Of a stretch of 38,162 bases of DNA, positions 23,627 through 32,203 are shown one piece after another. Source of the DNA: an uncultured Nitratifractor sp. GTDB lineage: Bacteria > Campylobacterota > Campylobacteria > Campylobacterales > Sulfurovaceae. Within the stretch, counting starts at the first letter, position 1. Each line of letters opens with the position of its first letter. The stretch spans positions 1-38,162 of the forward strand of contig CAMZLH010000060.1 in the NCBI GenBank assembly GCA_947311565.1, written 5' to 3'. Made by a program: the position numbers and the translations under genes. Under the pieces are notes generated by a model that was not told the origin of the DNA, ran no database searches, and worked only from the letters and a program-made list of their open reading frames with translations.

Positions 23627-24429
23627 AGATATTTTATTATGATGCTGAAACACAAAATAATTTTGTAGGTGATAAAAAAATAGAAAATATTGATAAAGTT
23701 ATAGAAGATTTTTTTTATTTATCTGATATAGATGGTTCATTTTTTGGTTTAATAAGTGAGAATAAGCAAGTAATACAATTCTCATGGGAAAAAGATGATA
23801 TATGGAGTGTAGATATACCTTTAAAATCAACATTTGAAAGTGATGATATAAGAACATCTTTACAAAAATATGCAAACTACGATGAATGTATAAATATAAT
23901 AGAAAATACATACTATAATAGAAGTATTAACAATCTATATAAAGTTTTAATTATGAAGGAGACTTTAGAAGAAGTAAAAAGTAGAACAACAAATATTTCA
24001 AAATACAAATTAAATATAGAGGGTATAGAAAATATAAAAGAAGAGATAGTTTATCATGGATGGGAGAGAGGATTATTTCTTTATTGGTCATATAAGAATA
24101 ATTTATTAGTTCCCGAAGTGGAGAAGCAGAAGCTCATTGAACTCTATTTGGATGAATTAGAAAGCCCAACACATGAAATATTTTCAGAGGTTTTAAAAAA
24201 CTCTATTGGAGATAAGTTTGACTTACAGTTTTATAGGGAAGAGAGTAGAGAGTTTATTTTAGATTATATTTACTTTTCTACAGAAGAGTATGATTTTTAT
24301 ATTGATATAGAAAAACTATACCCAGAGATAAATAATACAACTGAAATATCTGAAACAGAAAAAGAGTATACTCAAATTATGAAAATATTTGATAGTAGAT
24401 ATGAAGAGTATCAAAAGATTAGAGAGTAA
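23623..24429 (+). CDS. Unknown acidic protein, accessory pair member 2
   Basis: 268 residues, strongly acidic, with no signal peptide or TM segment. The N-terminal 80 residues (DIDGSFFGLISENKQVIQFS then DDIWSVDIPLKS) look like a small beta-rich domain. This layout recalls immunity-protein families in polymorphic toxin loci, but I cannot name one. The C-terminal half (YHGWERGLFLYWS through ESREFILDYIYFS) is helical and ends in a coiled-coil-like tail. It is coupled to the HEAT gene by an ATGA overlap and followed by a clear terminator, giving a self-contained two-gene unit. Confidence 0.8.
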   Translation: MKIFYYDAETQNNFVGDKKIENIDKVIEDFFYLSDIDGSFFGLISENKQVIQFSWEKDDIWSVDIPLKSTFESDDIRTSLQKYANYDECINIIENTYYNRSINNLYKVLIMKETLEEVKSRTTNISKYKLNIEGIENIKEEIVYHGWERGLFLYWSYKNNLLVPEVEKQKLIELYLDELESPTHEIFSEVLKNSIGDKFDLQFYREESREFILDYIYFSTEEYDFYIDIEKLYPEINNTTEISETEKEYTQIMKIFDSRYEEYQKIRE

Positions 24430-24460
24430 AGGGAAACGGTTCAAATGTATATTTTATCCC

Positions 24461-24488
24461 TTATAGTAGAATAACTACTATAATTTAT
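24461..24488. terminator. Bidirectional hairpin between convergent genes
   Basis: TTATAGTAG-aataa-CTACTATAA is a perfect 9-bp stem with a 5-nt loop followed by TTTATC. It lies between the accessory pair and the convergent antiporter gene and can serve both. Confidence 0.6.
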
Positions 24489-24513
24489 CACATAGGAATA
24501 TTTATCTCAGTTA

Positions 24514-25698
24514 CTAACTATAAAGTGTAGCAATTGTTGCATAAGATGAAAAGAACATTAAATGAGAAATACCTTCGAAGTAGTTTGTCTCTCCATTATC
24601 TGTTGTTTTCCAAGCTAGTATTATGGTTAGAAGAAGTGCTCCAACTTGAAATGCATTAAAGTCTAATGTTAGCTCTATATTATTAGCATAAGAGAGCATC
24701 ATTAGTATAGGTACTGTAAGCATAATAGAGACGGTAGATGCACCCATTGCAATATTTATAACTCTTTGTATCTCATCCTCTTTTGCTGCTTTAATTGCAG
24801 TCATTATCTCTGGTGCTACTGCAATTATTGCAATAATTAAACCTGCAAGTCCTGTTGATATACCATACTCTTTAGCCAATATAATACCATTTTTTGCAAA
24901 AGTTTCTGCTAAAACACCTATAATAAAGATAAAAATAAAGATTAAAAAAAGATTTATTAAACTAGGTAGTTTTTCAAATATATAATCTTCGCTATCCTCT
25001 TCTATATACTCTTTACTTCTTTTGGCTCTTTTTTCTGCTCTTTTTTTAAGTATCTCAAATTTACTTTTACCATCTATTTTAAAAAACTCTTTATGAGTTT
25101 TAGTTTGAAATATAAAAATAAATATATAAAATATAAAAAGTAATACAGATATTGCAACAGATGCACTGAAAAGTTTTTGTGTATCTTCTGTATAGTTAAT
25201 AATACTCGGTACCAAAAGAGCCGATGTAGCAACAAGAAGAAGTGTTGTATATGTACTAGATGTATCTTCATTATGCTCTTGCTCTTTATAACTTAAGCCA
25301 CCAATTAAAACTGCAAGCCCAAGTAGTACATTCATATCTACAATTACAGCCGATATTATTCCTCCCTTTACAGTCTCTAGACCTTGAGTAGAATCAGAAG
25401 CGTGAATAATAATCATAAATAGTAATACAATCTCTACAATTACAGCAGAAAAAGTTAATACAAAGCTAGCATATGGTTCTTCAAATCTATCTGCTAAGAT
25501 ATCTGCAATTTCAGCAACTGTTAAAGAGAAAGCTCCAATCGCAATAGCAGTAGAGAGTACACTTAATCCTTGTTGACCTGTTGTGTAAAAATAATAAGTT
25601 AATATTGAAAAAATAATTCCTAAAATTATATCTAAATACTCATATATAATGCGTGAAAGATTCGATTTATGATTAATCGAGGGGGGTTGTGAGTCCAA
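24514..25698 (-). CDS. CaCA-superfamily cation:proton antiporter (ChaA-like)
   Basis: A 394-residue inner-membrane protein with about eleven TM segments in two halves, separated by a charged cytoplasmic loop (KRAEKRAKRSKEYIEEDSED). The alpha-repeat segments (AIAIGAFSLTVAEIADILAD...SAVIVEIVLL in the first half, GLIIAIIAVAPEIMTAIKAA in the second) fit the Ca2+/H+ or Na+/H+ exchangers of the ChaA type. The start is a TTG at 25698 with AGGAGAT well placed; no ATG is available. Codons 4-6 contain a C6 run (CAACCCCCCTCG). Cation specificity cannot be told from sequence. Confidence 0.85.
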   Translation of the reverse strand: MDSQPPSINHKSNLSRIIYEYLDIILGIIFSILTYYFYTTGQQGLSVLSTAIAIGAFSLTVAEIADILADRFEEPYASFVLTFSAVIVEIVLLFMIIIHASDSTQGLETVKGGIISAVIVDMNVLLGLAVLIGGLSYKEQEHNEDTSSTYTTLLLVATSALLVPSIINYTEDTQKLFSASVAISVLLFIFYIFIFIFQTKTHKEFFKIDGKSKFEILKKRAEKRAKRSKEYIEEDSEDYIFEKLPSLINLFLIFIFIFIIGVLAETFAKNGIILAKEYGISTGLAGLIIAIIAVAPEIMTAIKAAKEDEIQRVINIAMGASTVSIMLTVPILMMLSYANNIELTLDFNAFQVGALLLTIILAWKTTDNGETNYFEGISHLMFFSSYATIATLYS

Positions 25699-25739
25699 AT
25701 TTTTATCTCCTATTTTTTTATAATAATATAACTTTTATC

Positions 25740-26444
25740 TTAATTTTTGATTAATGGTATCTCTAAAAAAATATTATTTTCATTTAAATTTACAACTAAG
25801 CACAACTCTTTTGATAACTCTTTAATTCTACTATCATTACTGCAATATCTACCATTAGATTTAAACTCCAAAATAACAAGTGGATATCTTTTTTCATCTA
25901 AAACAATATGTTCACCAATACCAAGTTTTAGTGTAATATCTAAATAAGAGACAGATTTATATTCAGACAAGATAACTCTTATTAGTTTTAAAAAACTATT
26001 TTGATTTATCATGCTATTAGGGATATCTTGATCTGTAAATAGCCTAATATCAGCATTTGACTCTATTTTAAATTGAATAATTGCAATATCTAACATCTTA
26101 TTAAGATCTGTCATTGTATAGTTTTTTCTATTACTATTAATAGGTAACTTCTCTCTTGGTCTGTAGTATAGCCTTATAGCTATCCAACTATCACTATCAT
26201 AGCTTACATTTATAGCATAAAAATTTAAGTGATTATAGTTTAACTCTATCTGCGTAGTTTTACTACCATACTCTTTTGGTGCATTTTTTAATGATAAATC
26301 AAATATCTCTTTTATGCTTGCATAACTCATTAAAAGTTCTGCATTAGTATTTAAATATAAAATACTACCACTATGATTAAAAATAACAACAGGATTATTG
26401 TCAACCTCTAATAAAAATTTATAATCTACCTCAGAGATACTCAT
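25740..26444 (-). CDS. PAS-domain protein resembling a degenerate NtrB-type sensor
   Basis: 234 residues, cytosolic. Residues about 5-100 form a PAS-like domain (NNPVVIFNHSGSILYLNTNA). The rest resembles an NtrB-type histidine kinase, but without a recognisable H-box histidine or the N, G1 and G2 boxes of the ATPase. Only the overall pattern is left (NQNSFLKLIRVILSEY, later NNIFLEIPLIK where kinases have the last strand). It is therefore unlikely to phosphorylate. The ATG lies inside the upstream Fis-type gene (14-base overlap), with AAGGAAAAAG as ribosome-binding site. Coupled translation suggests the two proteins form a complex. Confidence 0.68.
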   Translation of the reverse strand: MSISEVDYKFLLEVDNNPVVIFNHSGSILYLNTNAELLMSYASIKEIFDLSLKNAPKEYGSKTTQIELNYNHLNFYAINVSYDSDSWIAIRLYYRPREKLPINSNRKNYTMTDLNKMLDIAIIQFKIESNADIRLFTDQDIPNSMINQNSFLKLIRVILSEYKSVSYLDITLKLGIGEHIVLDEKRYPLVILEFKSNGRYCSNDSRIKELSKELCLVVNLNENNIFLEIPLIKN

Positions 26445-27153
26445 TAATCTTTTTCCTTAATGTATTTCTATTTATGCCTAAAACATCAGATAGTTTTAAT
26501 TGGGACTTATATAACTCTAATCCAGCTTCGATTAATACTTTTTCAAATAACTCTATTTGCTCTTTATAAACACTATTCCCATCATAATTTTTTAAAAAAT
26601 AGTGATATAAAAGATATGATAGATCATCTTTATCTAAATTATTTAAAAGAATGTTTTTATATATAGAGCTCTTTAAACTCTTTAGGTTTTTAGATACATC
26701 TATCTCTAAACTATCAACTATAATATCTTTTTCTACATTAAAAATCTCTTTTGCCTCTTGTGTATAGTAATCTGCTAAAACTTTAATATCATCTTCTCTT
26801 TGTATAAGTGGTGGAATATGATATATAAATGCAAATTTATTCTCGACTCGTTTACTTAATCTATCACTATTGTATATTGCAACAACATTTACATTTTCAA
26901 AATTTAAAGAGTCTAAATCTGAAATTTTCTCAAAATTAGTAATAACAATATAGTGGTGTTCCTTTAGAGCTTTTTGAATATCTTGTAAATTAGAGCCATC
27001 AACCCAAAAAGAGTTTTTATAGACTTTTTTTACAATCTCTGTTTTACCACTATACCTCTCGGCATATATGACTGAAGATACAAAAATATCCATAGTAGAG
27101 CATAGCGACTGATAAATTTTATTAATCACAACAGAGTGATTTATTAAAAACAT
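26431..27153 (-). CDS. Degenerate NtrC-like regulator with Fis-type HTH
   Basis: 240 residues. There is no receiver domain. The central part resembles a reduced AAA+ sigma-54 activator: a P-loop remnant AERYSGKTEIVKK (first glycine lost), then HYIVITNFEKISDLD in the Walker B position and IPPLIQREDDIKVLADYY, the RxDI(xxL) segment typical of NtrC proteins. The GAFTGA loop needed to contact sigma-54 is absent. The C-terminus LKLSDVLGINRNTLRKKINE is a good Fis-type helix-turn-helix. It is therefore likely a DNA-binding protein that does not activate sigma-54 in the usual way. It is coupled to the PAS protein downstream. Confidence 0.75.
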   Translation of the reverse strand: MFLINHSVVINKIYQSLCSTMDIFVSSVIYAERYSGKTEIVKKVYKNSFWVDGSNLQDIQKALKEHHYIVITNFEKISDLDSLNFENVNVVAIYNSDRLSKRVENKFAFIYHIPPLIQREDDIKVLADYYTQEAKEIFNVEKDIIVDSLEIDVSKNLKSLKSSIYKNILLNNLDKDDLSYLLYHYFLKNYDGNSVYKEQIELFEKVLIEAGLELYKSQLKLSDVLGINRNTLRKKINEYL

Positions 27154-27283
27154 TTTAAGCCTTTATCTAATAATAGTATATTGATACTATATTGTATATT
27201 ATTATGCTTAAATTTTAGACAGTTAATAGAGTTAATAGATAAGTATATTAAATATAAAAGTACAATATTGATTATATTTAATA

Positions 27284-27325
27284 AAAAGTGATCTTAAGTA
27301 AATGATATATTCTTTGATTTACTTA
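27284..27325 (-). terminator. Terminator-like hairpin downstream of ppi
   Basis: On the minus strand TAAGTAAAT-(13 nt)-ATTTACTTA forms a perfect 9-bp stem, followed after a few bases by CACTTTTTATT. It lies 27 bases past the cyclophilin stop and upstream of the Fis-type gene, as expected for a terminator of the cyclophilin transcript. Confidence 0.45.
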
Positions 27326-27341
27326 TGCAAGAACTCTTTAG

Positions 27342-27360
27342 AGAGGTTAAATTAACCTCT
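27342..27360. promoter_or_regulatory. 19-base perfect palindrome over the ppi stop codon
   Basis: AGAGGTTAA-a-TTAACCTCT is perfectly symmetrical about one base and covers the last codons and stop of the cyclophilin gene. The single-base centre is too tight for an RNA hairpin at full length, so a protein-binding site or chance are alternatives. Confidence 0.3.
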
Positions 27361-27870
27361 ACTCTCTACTATTTTAATAGATTCAATATTATCATTTTGA
27401 TTAAGACTATCTAAATTTTTAAAACTCTCAATATCATCCTCTTCTATTCCACCAAAAACAGTATGTACACCATCTAGATGTGGAGTATCTACAAATGTAA
27501 TAAAAAATTGGCTTCCTCCAGTATTTTTACCAGCATGTGCCATAGATATTGCACCTCTTTTATGTTTTACGCCATTACTTGTTTCACATGCAATTGCCCA
27601 ATCAGGACCACCAGTTCCAGCTAATGATGGATTACTCTTAGAGTAAGGACAACCACCTTGTGCCATAAATCCAGGAATTACACGATGAAATTTCAAACCA
27701 TCATAAAATCCACTATTTGCTAATTGAGCAAAATTAGAAACAGTATTTGGTGCATCTTTTGGATAGAGTTTAATTACTATATCACCCTTATTTGTCTCTA
27801 CTATTGCATATTGAAGTTTATTAAGCTCTGATTCACTTAGATTATACTCTTTTAAATTTCTGCCAAACAT
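27352..27870 (-). CDS. Cyclophilin-type peptidyl-prolyl cis-trans isomerase
   Basis: A 172-residue cytosolic cyclophilin with the active-site motif FHRVIPGFMAQGG, then AMAHAG-type ISMAHAGKNTGGSQFFITFV and LDGVHTVFGGI. The N-terminus lacks a signal peptide, so it is PpiB-like in location. It speeds proline isomerisation during protein folding. Length is normal. CTGGAGATTTTA precedes the ATG, and GGTATAATAA on the minus strand at 27901-27910 is a likely promoter. It is divergent from pyrF. Confidence 0.93.
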   Translation of the reverse strand: MFGRNLKEYNLSESELNKLQYAIVETNKGDIVIKLYPKDAPNTVSNFAQLANSGFYDGLKFHRVIPGFMAQGGCPYSKSNPSLAGTGGPDWAIACETSNGVKHKRGAISMAHAGKNTGGSQFFITFVDTPHLDGVHTVFGGIEEDDIESFKNLDSLNQNDNIESIKIVESRG

Positions 27871-27900
27871 TAAAATCTCCAGTTTATTAAATTTTAGATA

Positions 27901-27910
27901 TTATTATACC
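27901..27910 (-). promoter_or_regulatory. -10 box of the cyclophilin gene
   Basis: The minus strand reads GGTATAATAA, an extended -10-like box about 33 bases upstream of the cyclophilin ATG in the 62-base divergent gap with pyrF. Confidence 0.5.
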
Positions 27911-27932
27911 AAAAAAAGTAAGGATAAAGCAT

Positions 27933-28619
27933 ATGAAGCTCTGTATAGCACTAGATTTACCCACAATTGATGAGAATTTGAAACTATTAAATAAGTTAAA
28001 AGAGTATGATAATTTATGGATAAAGGTTGGTTTTAGAAGTTACATTAGAGATGGTAAAGAGTTTTTAGAAGAGATTAGAAAGATTAACTATACATTTAAA
28101 ATATTTTTAGACCTTAAACTATATGATATTCCAAATACGATGGCTGATGCTGCAGAAGAGATAGCAAATCTTGGTGTTGATATGTTTAATATTCATGCAA
28201 GTAGTGGTAAAGTAGCTATGCAAACTGTCATGGAGAGATTATCTAAATTAGAAAAGAGACCACTAGTTTTAGCAGTAACTGCACTAACTTCGTTTAGTGA
28301 AGAGGGATTTCAAGATATCTATAACGATAATTTAAATAAAAAAACTATAGATTTTGCAAAACTAAGTTATGAAGCTGGATTAGATGGTGTTGTTTGTAGT
28401 GCATATGAGAGTCAAGGTATAAAAGATGCTACAAATTGTAACTTTTTAACACTTACACCAGGTATTAGACCTTTTGGAGAAGATAGTAATGATCAAAAAA
28501 GAGTTGCAACTATTGATTTGGCTAAAGATAATAGTGTAGATTTTATTGTTGTTGGAAGACCAATATATAAGAGTTCAGAACCCCTACTAAAGGTCAAAAA
28601 CATACTAGAAGCACTATAG
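27933..28619 (+). CDS. pyrF: Orotidine 5'-phosphate decarboxylase
   Basis: A 228-residue TIM-barrel enzyme catalysing OMP to UMP, the last step of pyrimidine synthesis. The catalytic array is seen in [18 protein letters not shown] (DxKxxDIPNT). LTPGIRP near the C-terminus and [12 protein letters not shown] for phosphate binding complete the signature. AAGGATAAAGCAT precedes the ATG. In Campylobacter jejuni pyrF follows nusB in the kdsA operon; here it is separate, on the opposite strand and about 6 kb from nusB. Confidence 0.95.
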   Translation: MKLCIALDLPTIDENLKLLNKLKEYDNLWIKVGFRSYIRDGKEFLEEIRKINYTFKIFLDLKLYDIPNTMADAAEEIANLGVDMFNIHASSGKVAMQTVMERLSKLEKRPLVLAVTALTSFSEEGFQDIYNDNLNKKTIDFAKLSYEAGLDGVVCSAYESQGIKDATNCNFLTLTPGIRPFGEDSNDQKRVATIDLAKDNSVDFIVVGRPIYKSSEPLLKVKNILEAL

Positions 28620-28626
28620 AAGTGCT

Positions 28627-28737
28627 CTATTTATGTCCTGATCCCATAGATAATGCATTATCCATTCCTTCAATCATAAAGTAAACCCCAACGGCAAACA
28701 TTGCTAAAATAATTAATGGTGCGTATTTTTGTAACAC
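28627..28737 (-). CDS. 36-residue membrane protein, absent from the ORF track
   Basis: AAAGGAGAAAAA precedes a GTG at 28737. The product is one hydrophobic helix (YAPLIILAMFAVGVYFMIEG) with a short hydrophilic tail ending SMGSGHK. It starts 13 bases after the FUN14 gene stop, so the two are probably co-transcribed. No family is recognised. The very good ribosome-binding site and clean single-TM layout argue for a genuine small protein, perhaps a partner of the FUN14 protein. Confidence 0.6.
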   Translation of the reverse strand: MLQKYAPLIILAMFAVGVYFMIEGMDNALSMGSGHK

Positions 28738-28750
28738 TTTTTCTCCTTTT

Positions 28751-29083
28751 TTATCCAAATTTTAAGCCAGTAAAAAAACCAGCAACTATCGATGCACCGG
28801 CGATCGGCTCTAATGCTTTTATATGCTCATACACAAAACTATAAGAGCTCTTTAAACTGTATAAGAATGTATCAAAAATACTCATAATACTACTATTATC
28901 TATTGATAACAAACCTTTAGAGTTAAACCAAAAAATGGCTACTGTAGCTAATCCCAACATAAAAAGTAGCAGTTTAAAACTCTTTTTTAAAAAATATCCT
29001 ACAGATAAACCAATCATAAAACCAGAGCTAATTTGCCCTAATGGCATATTATTTAGTATACTTTCTTTTGAAATTTCATTCAT
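28751..29083 (-). CDS. FUN14-family small membrane protein
   Basis: 110 residues with three to four hydrophobic segments. The glycine-rich GQISSGFMIGLSVGYFLKKS near the N-terminus and IAGASIVAGFFTGLKFG at the end match the FUN14 domain as found in many bacteria and in the mitochondrial mitophagy receptor FUNDC1 (family knowledge). The bacterial function is unknown. It forms a probable two-gene unit with the 36-residue protein. Its start (ATG at 29083) has only a weak ribosome-binding site. Confidence 0.8.
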   Translation of the reverse strand: MNEISKESILNNMPLGQISSGFMIGLSVGYFLKKSFKLLLFMLGLATVAIFWFNSKGLLSIDNSSIMSIFDTFLYSLKSSYSFVYEHIKALEPIAGASIVAGFFTGLKFG

Positions 29084-29257
29084 ATTTACTACCTTAAACT
29101 TCTATATATTTCATGCTATTATACTACAATAAATTTAAAGCAGTTAGATTAGTTTTTAATATAATTACCATTATATCATAACAGTTAATATAATTATCCT
29201 ATAAAATTTTTAATGTTAATTTAATGTAAATTAAGTTTAACTAAACCCATTAATTGG

Positions 29258-29263
29258 TATAAT
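29258..29263 (+). promoter_or_regulatory. Extended -10 promoter of the ClpP/crotonase-like gene
   Basis: AATTGGTATAATTACT supplies TATAAT with TGG just upstream, 35 bases before the ATG at 29298. Confidence 0.55.
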
Positions 29264-29297
29264 TACTTTATAGAAAATTAAATATTAAGAGTCAATT

Positions 29298-30302
29298 ATG
29301 AAAATAAGCATTTTATCACTATCTTTAATTACAATAGCAACTACCATATATACAAATGCTATGAATTTTAGCATTAATAAAAACTATATGGGTTATAACT
29401 TAATATACGCATATGGAAATATAAGATATGGAGACACTTATAAACTAAAGAGAAAATATAACCAATTATCTAAAAATAGACAGACTTTAGTTATTTTTAA
29501 TAGTAATGGTGGAATCTTAGATGAGGGTATTAAATTAGGTAAATTTTTAAAATCTAATCATTTAGGTAGTGCTGTTAAACAAAATGGAGTATGTGCTAGT
29601 AGTTGTGCAATTGCTTTTTTAGGTGGTACTAGCAGAAGTAACAAAAAATTAATGATACTACCTAGCAACGCCCAGTTAGGCTTTCACTCTTTCTACTATA
29701 GTAAAAAGAAGATGAATGTTGAAAAAGTACAAAAAGATATGTCTAAAATCTTAAGATATGCAAGCTATGTTAATACTCCTAGCTCTTTGTTAGCAAATAT
29801 GTTTAGTACTACATCTAAACACATATACTGGATCAGAGGAGATGATAGAATAGTTCTCAATATTAAAAGAGGTCTACGTAAATTAAAAATAAGATCTACT
29901 AAAGCTAATAGTAAAAGTAATAAATATAGGTCAGTATCAAATAGAAAAAAAGCTACAAAATATGTTAAAGAGTATATTTCTAAAATAAACTCTTATCTTT
30001 ATGCTAATAGAGGATTAAAGTTTAGAAATAGTTCTTATGCATATAATAATTTAAATTATAATAGCTGGATAGGTCATAAATTAAGATATATTAAACTTAA
30101 AAGTATTAAATTAAAATCTCATAATAGAGTAGAAGCTAAAGTTATATACTCTTTAAAAAATGGGCAAAGAATTTGTGCTACTAATACTTATAAGTTATCT
30201 AAAAACTATAAGCACAGGTGGAAGATATTGAATAAAAAAACCGTAGGTTGTAACTATAGATCTAGAAAAATACTAAAAAAATTAAATGTAGCTCTGCCAT
30301 AG
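29298..30302 (+). CDS. Exported ClpP/crotonase-fold protein, possible serine hydrolase
   Basis: 334 residues, with a signal peptide to about residue 21 (SLSLITIATTIYTNA). The first 150 mature residues follow the periplasmic ClpP/SppA-like pattern: VIFNSNGGILDEGIKLGKFL, then VCASSCAIAFLGG with Ser101 as candidate nucleophile, then AQLGFHSFYY with His130. Cys99 and Cys103 may form a disulfide. The C-terminal half is lysine/arginine-rich, with long basic stretches and a YVKEYISKINSYLYANRG segment; it may bind peptidoglycan or nucleic acid, but no domain is recognised. Proteolytic activity is inferred only from the Ser/His pattern. It is monocistronic. Confidence 0.8.
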   Translation: MKISILSLSLITIATTIYTNAMNFSINKNYMGYNLIYAYGNIRYGDTYKLKRKYNQLSKNRQTLVIFNSNGGILDEGIKLGKFLKSNHLGSAVKQNGVCASSCAIAFLGGTSRSNKKLMILPSNAQLGFHSFYYSKKKMNVEKVQKDMSKILRYASYVNTPSSLLANMFSTTSKHIYWIRGDDRIVLNIKRGLRKLKIRSTKANSKSNKYRSVSNRKKATKYVKEYISKINSYLYANRGLKFRNSSYAYNNLNYNSWIGHKLRYIKLKSIKLKSHNRVEAKVIYSLKNGQRICATNTYKLSKNYKHRWKILNKKTVGCNYRSRKILKKLNVALP

Positions 30303-30373
30303 TTATAATTAATTCTCTTGCACAATCTTACATTTGCAAAACCCATTGTAAATGTCTAGGTTAAGTAGAGGAT

Positions 30374-32194
30374 TCAATTTATAGTTAATAGTTTTACTCT
30401 ATCCTTAGCTAATGCTATAATATCTTCATCATCAGCTAGGTTTAGCCAATTAAAACTTCTTCCACTTTGTATTGTACCATCTAATAAATCTCCACTACTT
30501 CTATATTTTAAATCTAATTTAGCAATTTTAAATCCATCTAATGTTTTACTAAACTCTTTTAATCTTTGTGGAGGCTCTTTATAGTTTGTATATAAAAAGC
30601 AGTAACTATCTATACCATAACGCCCTACTCTACCTCGTAATTGATGTAAAGTAGCTAAACCAAACCTCTCTGCACCTACTATTACAATTGTAGTAAGTCT
30701 AGGTAAAGATATTCCAACTTCTATAACTGTAGTAGCAAGTAAAATATTTCCACTATCTCTAAACTCTATTAAAACTTCATCTTTATTTTTATCTTTACCA
30801 TGAGTTGCATATACACCTTCGAATTTACCTTGCCAATAAGTTATAGCATCTGTTAGTGATGTATATGGTATCTCTTCGCTACTCTCAACTAATGGATATA
30901 CAATTAAAACTTGATGTCTATCTTTAATTTCACTCTCTATATGCTTTAATAGTTGTTTAAAATCACTTTTACCTATTGTTTGAGTATCTATTTTCTTCTT
31001 AAATGGCAATATTTTAATTGTAGATATATCTATTAATTCAGACTCTATTAATGCTTGACTTCTAGGAATAGGTGTGGCAGAAAACTGTAAATAGTGAGGA
31101 GATAGATCATTATCTCTAACTAAAGCATCTAATTTAGATCGCTGGTTTGCTCCAAATCTATGCTGTTCATCTACCATTACAAGAGAGACTTTTGGTAAGT
31201 CATCTTTATATAACAGAGCATGTGTACCTATAATAAAATCTGCATCTTTATACTCACCCTCAGTCACTTTTTGGCTTACAAATGCAATATTTAAAAATTT
31301 AGATAGGTATTTTTTTGCCTCTTCTAAAAGTTGATTTGCAAGTAGTGAGGTAGGTGCCATAAGTATAGATTTACCTCTATTAGCAATCATAGCAGCAGCT
31401 AAAATAACCATAGTCTTACCACTACCAACATCGCCAATTATTAACCTCTTTGCAGCTTTTATTGTAGAGTTTAAATCTACTTCTATATCAGCTATAACAC
31501 TTAATTGATCTTTTGTAAGTTTAAATGGTAACTCATTTAGGAAAATGTCCAAATCTGCTTTTAAAGCATTTATTGGCTTATTATAGACTCTTTTTTTTCT
31601 AAATTTAGCTAAATGGTTATATGCCTCTATAGATTTTAAATTTTGAATAATTTCAGCTCTATATTCGCTTCTATCTTTTATCTCTGTAATATTTTTAGGA
31701 TTATGTAACATAAGAATAGTATCTATTTCAGAGCCTAAAAGCCCTGTATTATATAGATTATCATAAGTAATATATCTTTTCATAAGAGCTCTAATATCAA
31801 TCTCTTTTAAAACTGTTTTATAAATTGGTGTTATCTCTCCAAAACTCTTAATAGATTTTGGTTGTGTAATCTGAAGTTCACCCCTAAAGTAGCTAGCTTT
31901 ACCACTAATTATATGTTTACTTCCCTCTTTAAAAAGATCTTTATGATACTTAGTAGTCTTAAAAAATATTGCTGTTGCTCTTTTATTAAACTCTATTAAA
32001 TAAAGAACTATCTGGAGTCTAAAATTAACTACCCTAGCAGATATAACTTCTACCTTTGCAACTAAGTTTCTTCCATCTACTATATCTTTACTAAGAGTTG
32101 TATCTTTATAGCTTTGTGGTAGTGTTAATGCAATATCTAGTAGAGTTCGCTTCTTTAACTTTTTAAGTAGAGTTATATCGCTACTACTAAACAT
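30374..32194 (-). CDS. recG: ATP-dependent DNA helicase RecG
   Basis: 606 residues, the short form typical of Campylobacterota. The wedge/OB region is N-terminal. The helicase core has Walker A GDVGSGKTMV, motif Ia MAPTSLLANQL, the DExH box as DEQHRFG, motif III FSATPIPRS, and motifs V-VI ATTVIEVGISL and HQLRGRVGRYG. It reverses stalled replication forks and migrates Holliday junctions (established). It starts 9 bases after the M16 gene stop with a weak Shine-Dalgarno, so it is probably translated from the same mRNA. Confidence 0.95.
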   Translation of the reverse strand: MFSSSDITLLKKLKKRTLLDIALTLPQSYKDTTLSKDIVDGRNLVAKVEVISARVVNFRLQIVLYLIEFNKRATAIFFKTTKYHKDLFKEGSKHIISGKASYFRGELQITQPKSIKSFGEITPIYKTVLKEIDIRALMKRYITYDNLYNTGLLGSEIDTILMLHNPKNITEIKDRSEYRAEIIQNLKSIEAYNHLAKFRKKRVYNKPINALKADLDIFLNELPFKLTKDQLSVIADIEVDLNSTIKAAKRLIIGDVGSGKTMVILAAAMIANRGKSILMAPTSLLANQLLEEAKKYLSKFLNIAFVSQKVTEGEYKDADFIIGTHALLYKDDLPKVSLVMVDEQHRFGANQRSKLDALVRDNDLSPHYLQFSATPIPRSQALIESELIDISTIKILPFKKKIDTQTIGKSDFKQLLKHIESEIKDRHQVLIVYPLVESSEEIPYTSLTDAITYWQGKFEGVYATHGKDKNKDEVLIEFRDSGNILLATTVIEVGISLPRLTTIVIVGAERFGLATLHQLRGRVGRYGIDSYCFLYTNYKEPPQRLKEFSKTLDGFKIAKLDLKYRSSGDLLDGTIQSGRSFNWLNLADDEDIIALAKDRVKLLTIN

Positions 32195-32203
32195 TAACTT
32201 TTA

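Noticed and set aside
25675-25695. C6/G6 run at codons 4-6 of the antiporter gene as a phase-variation tract
   Set aside because: Six bases is short for slippage in Campylobacterota, and the run encodes two ordinary prolines.
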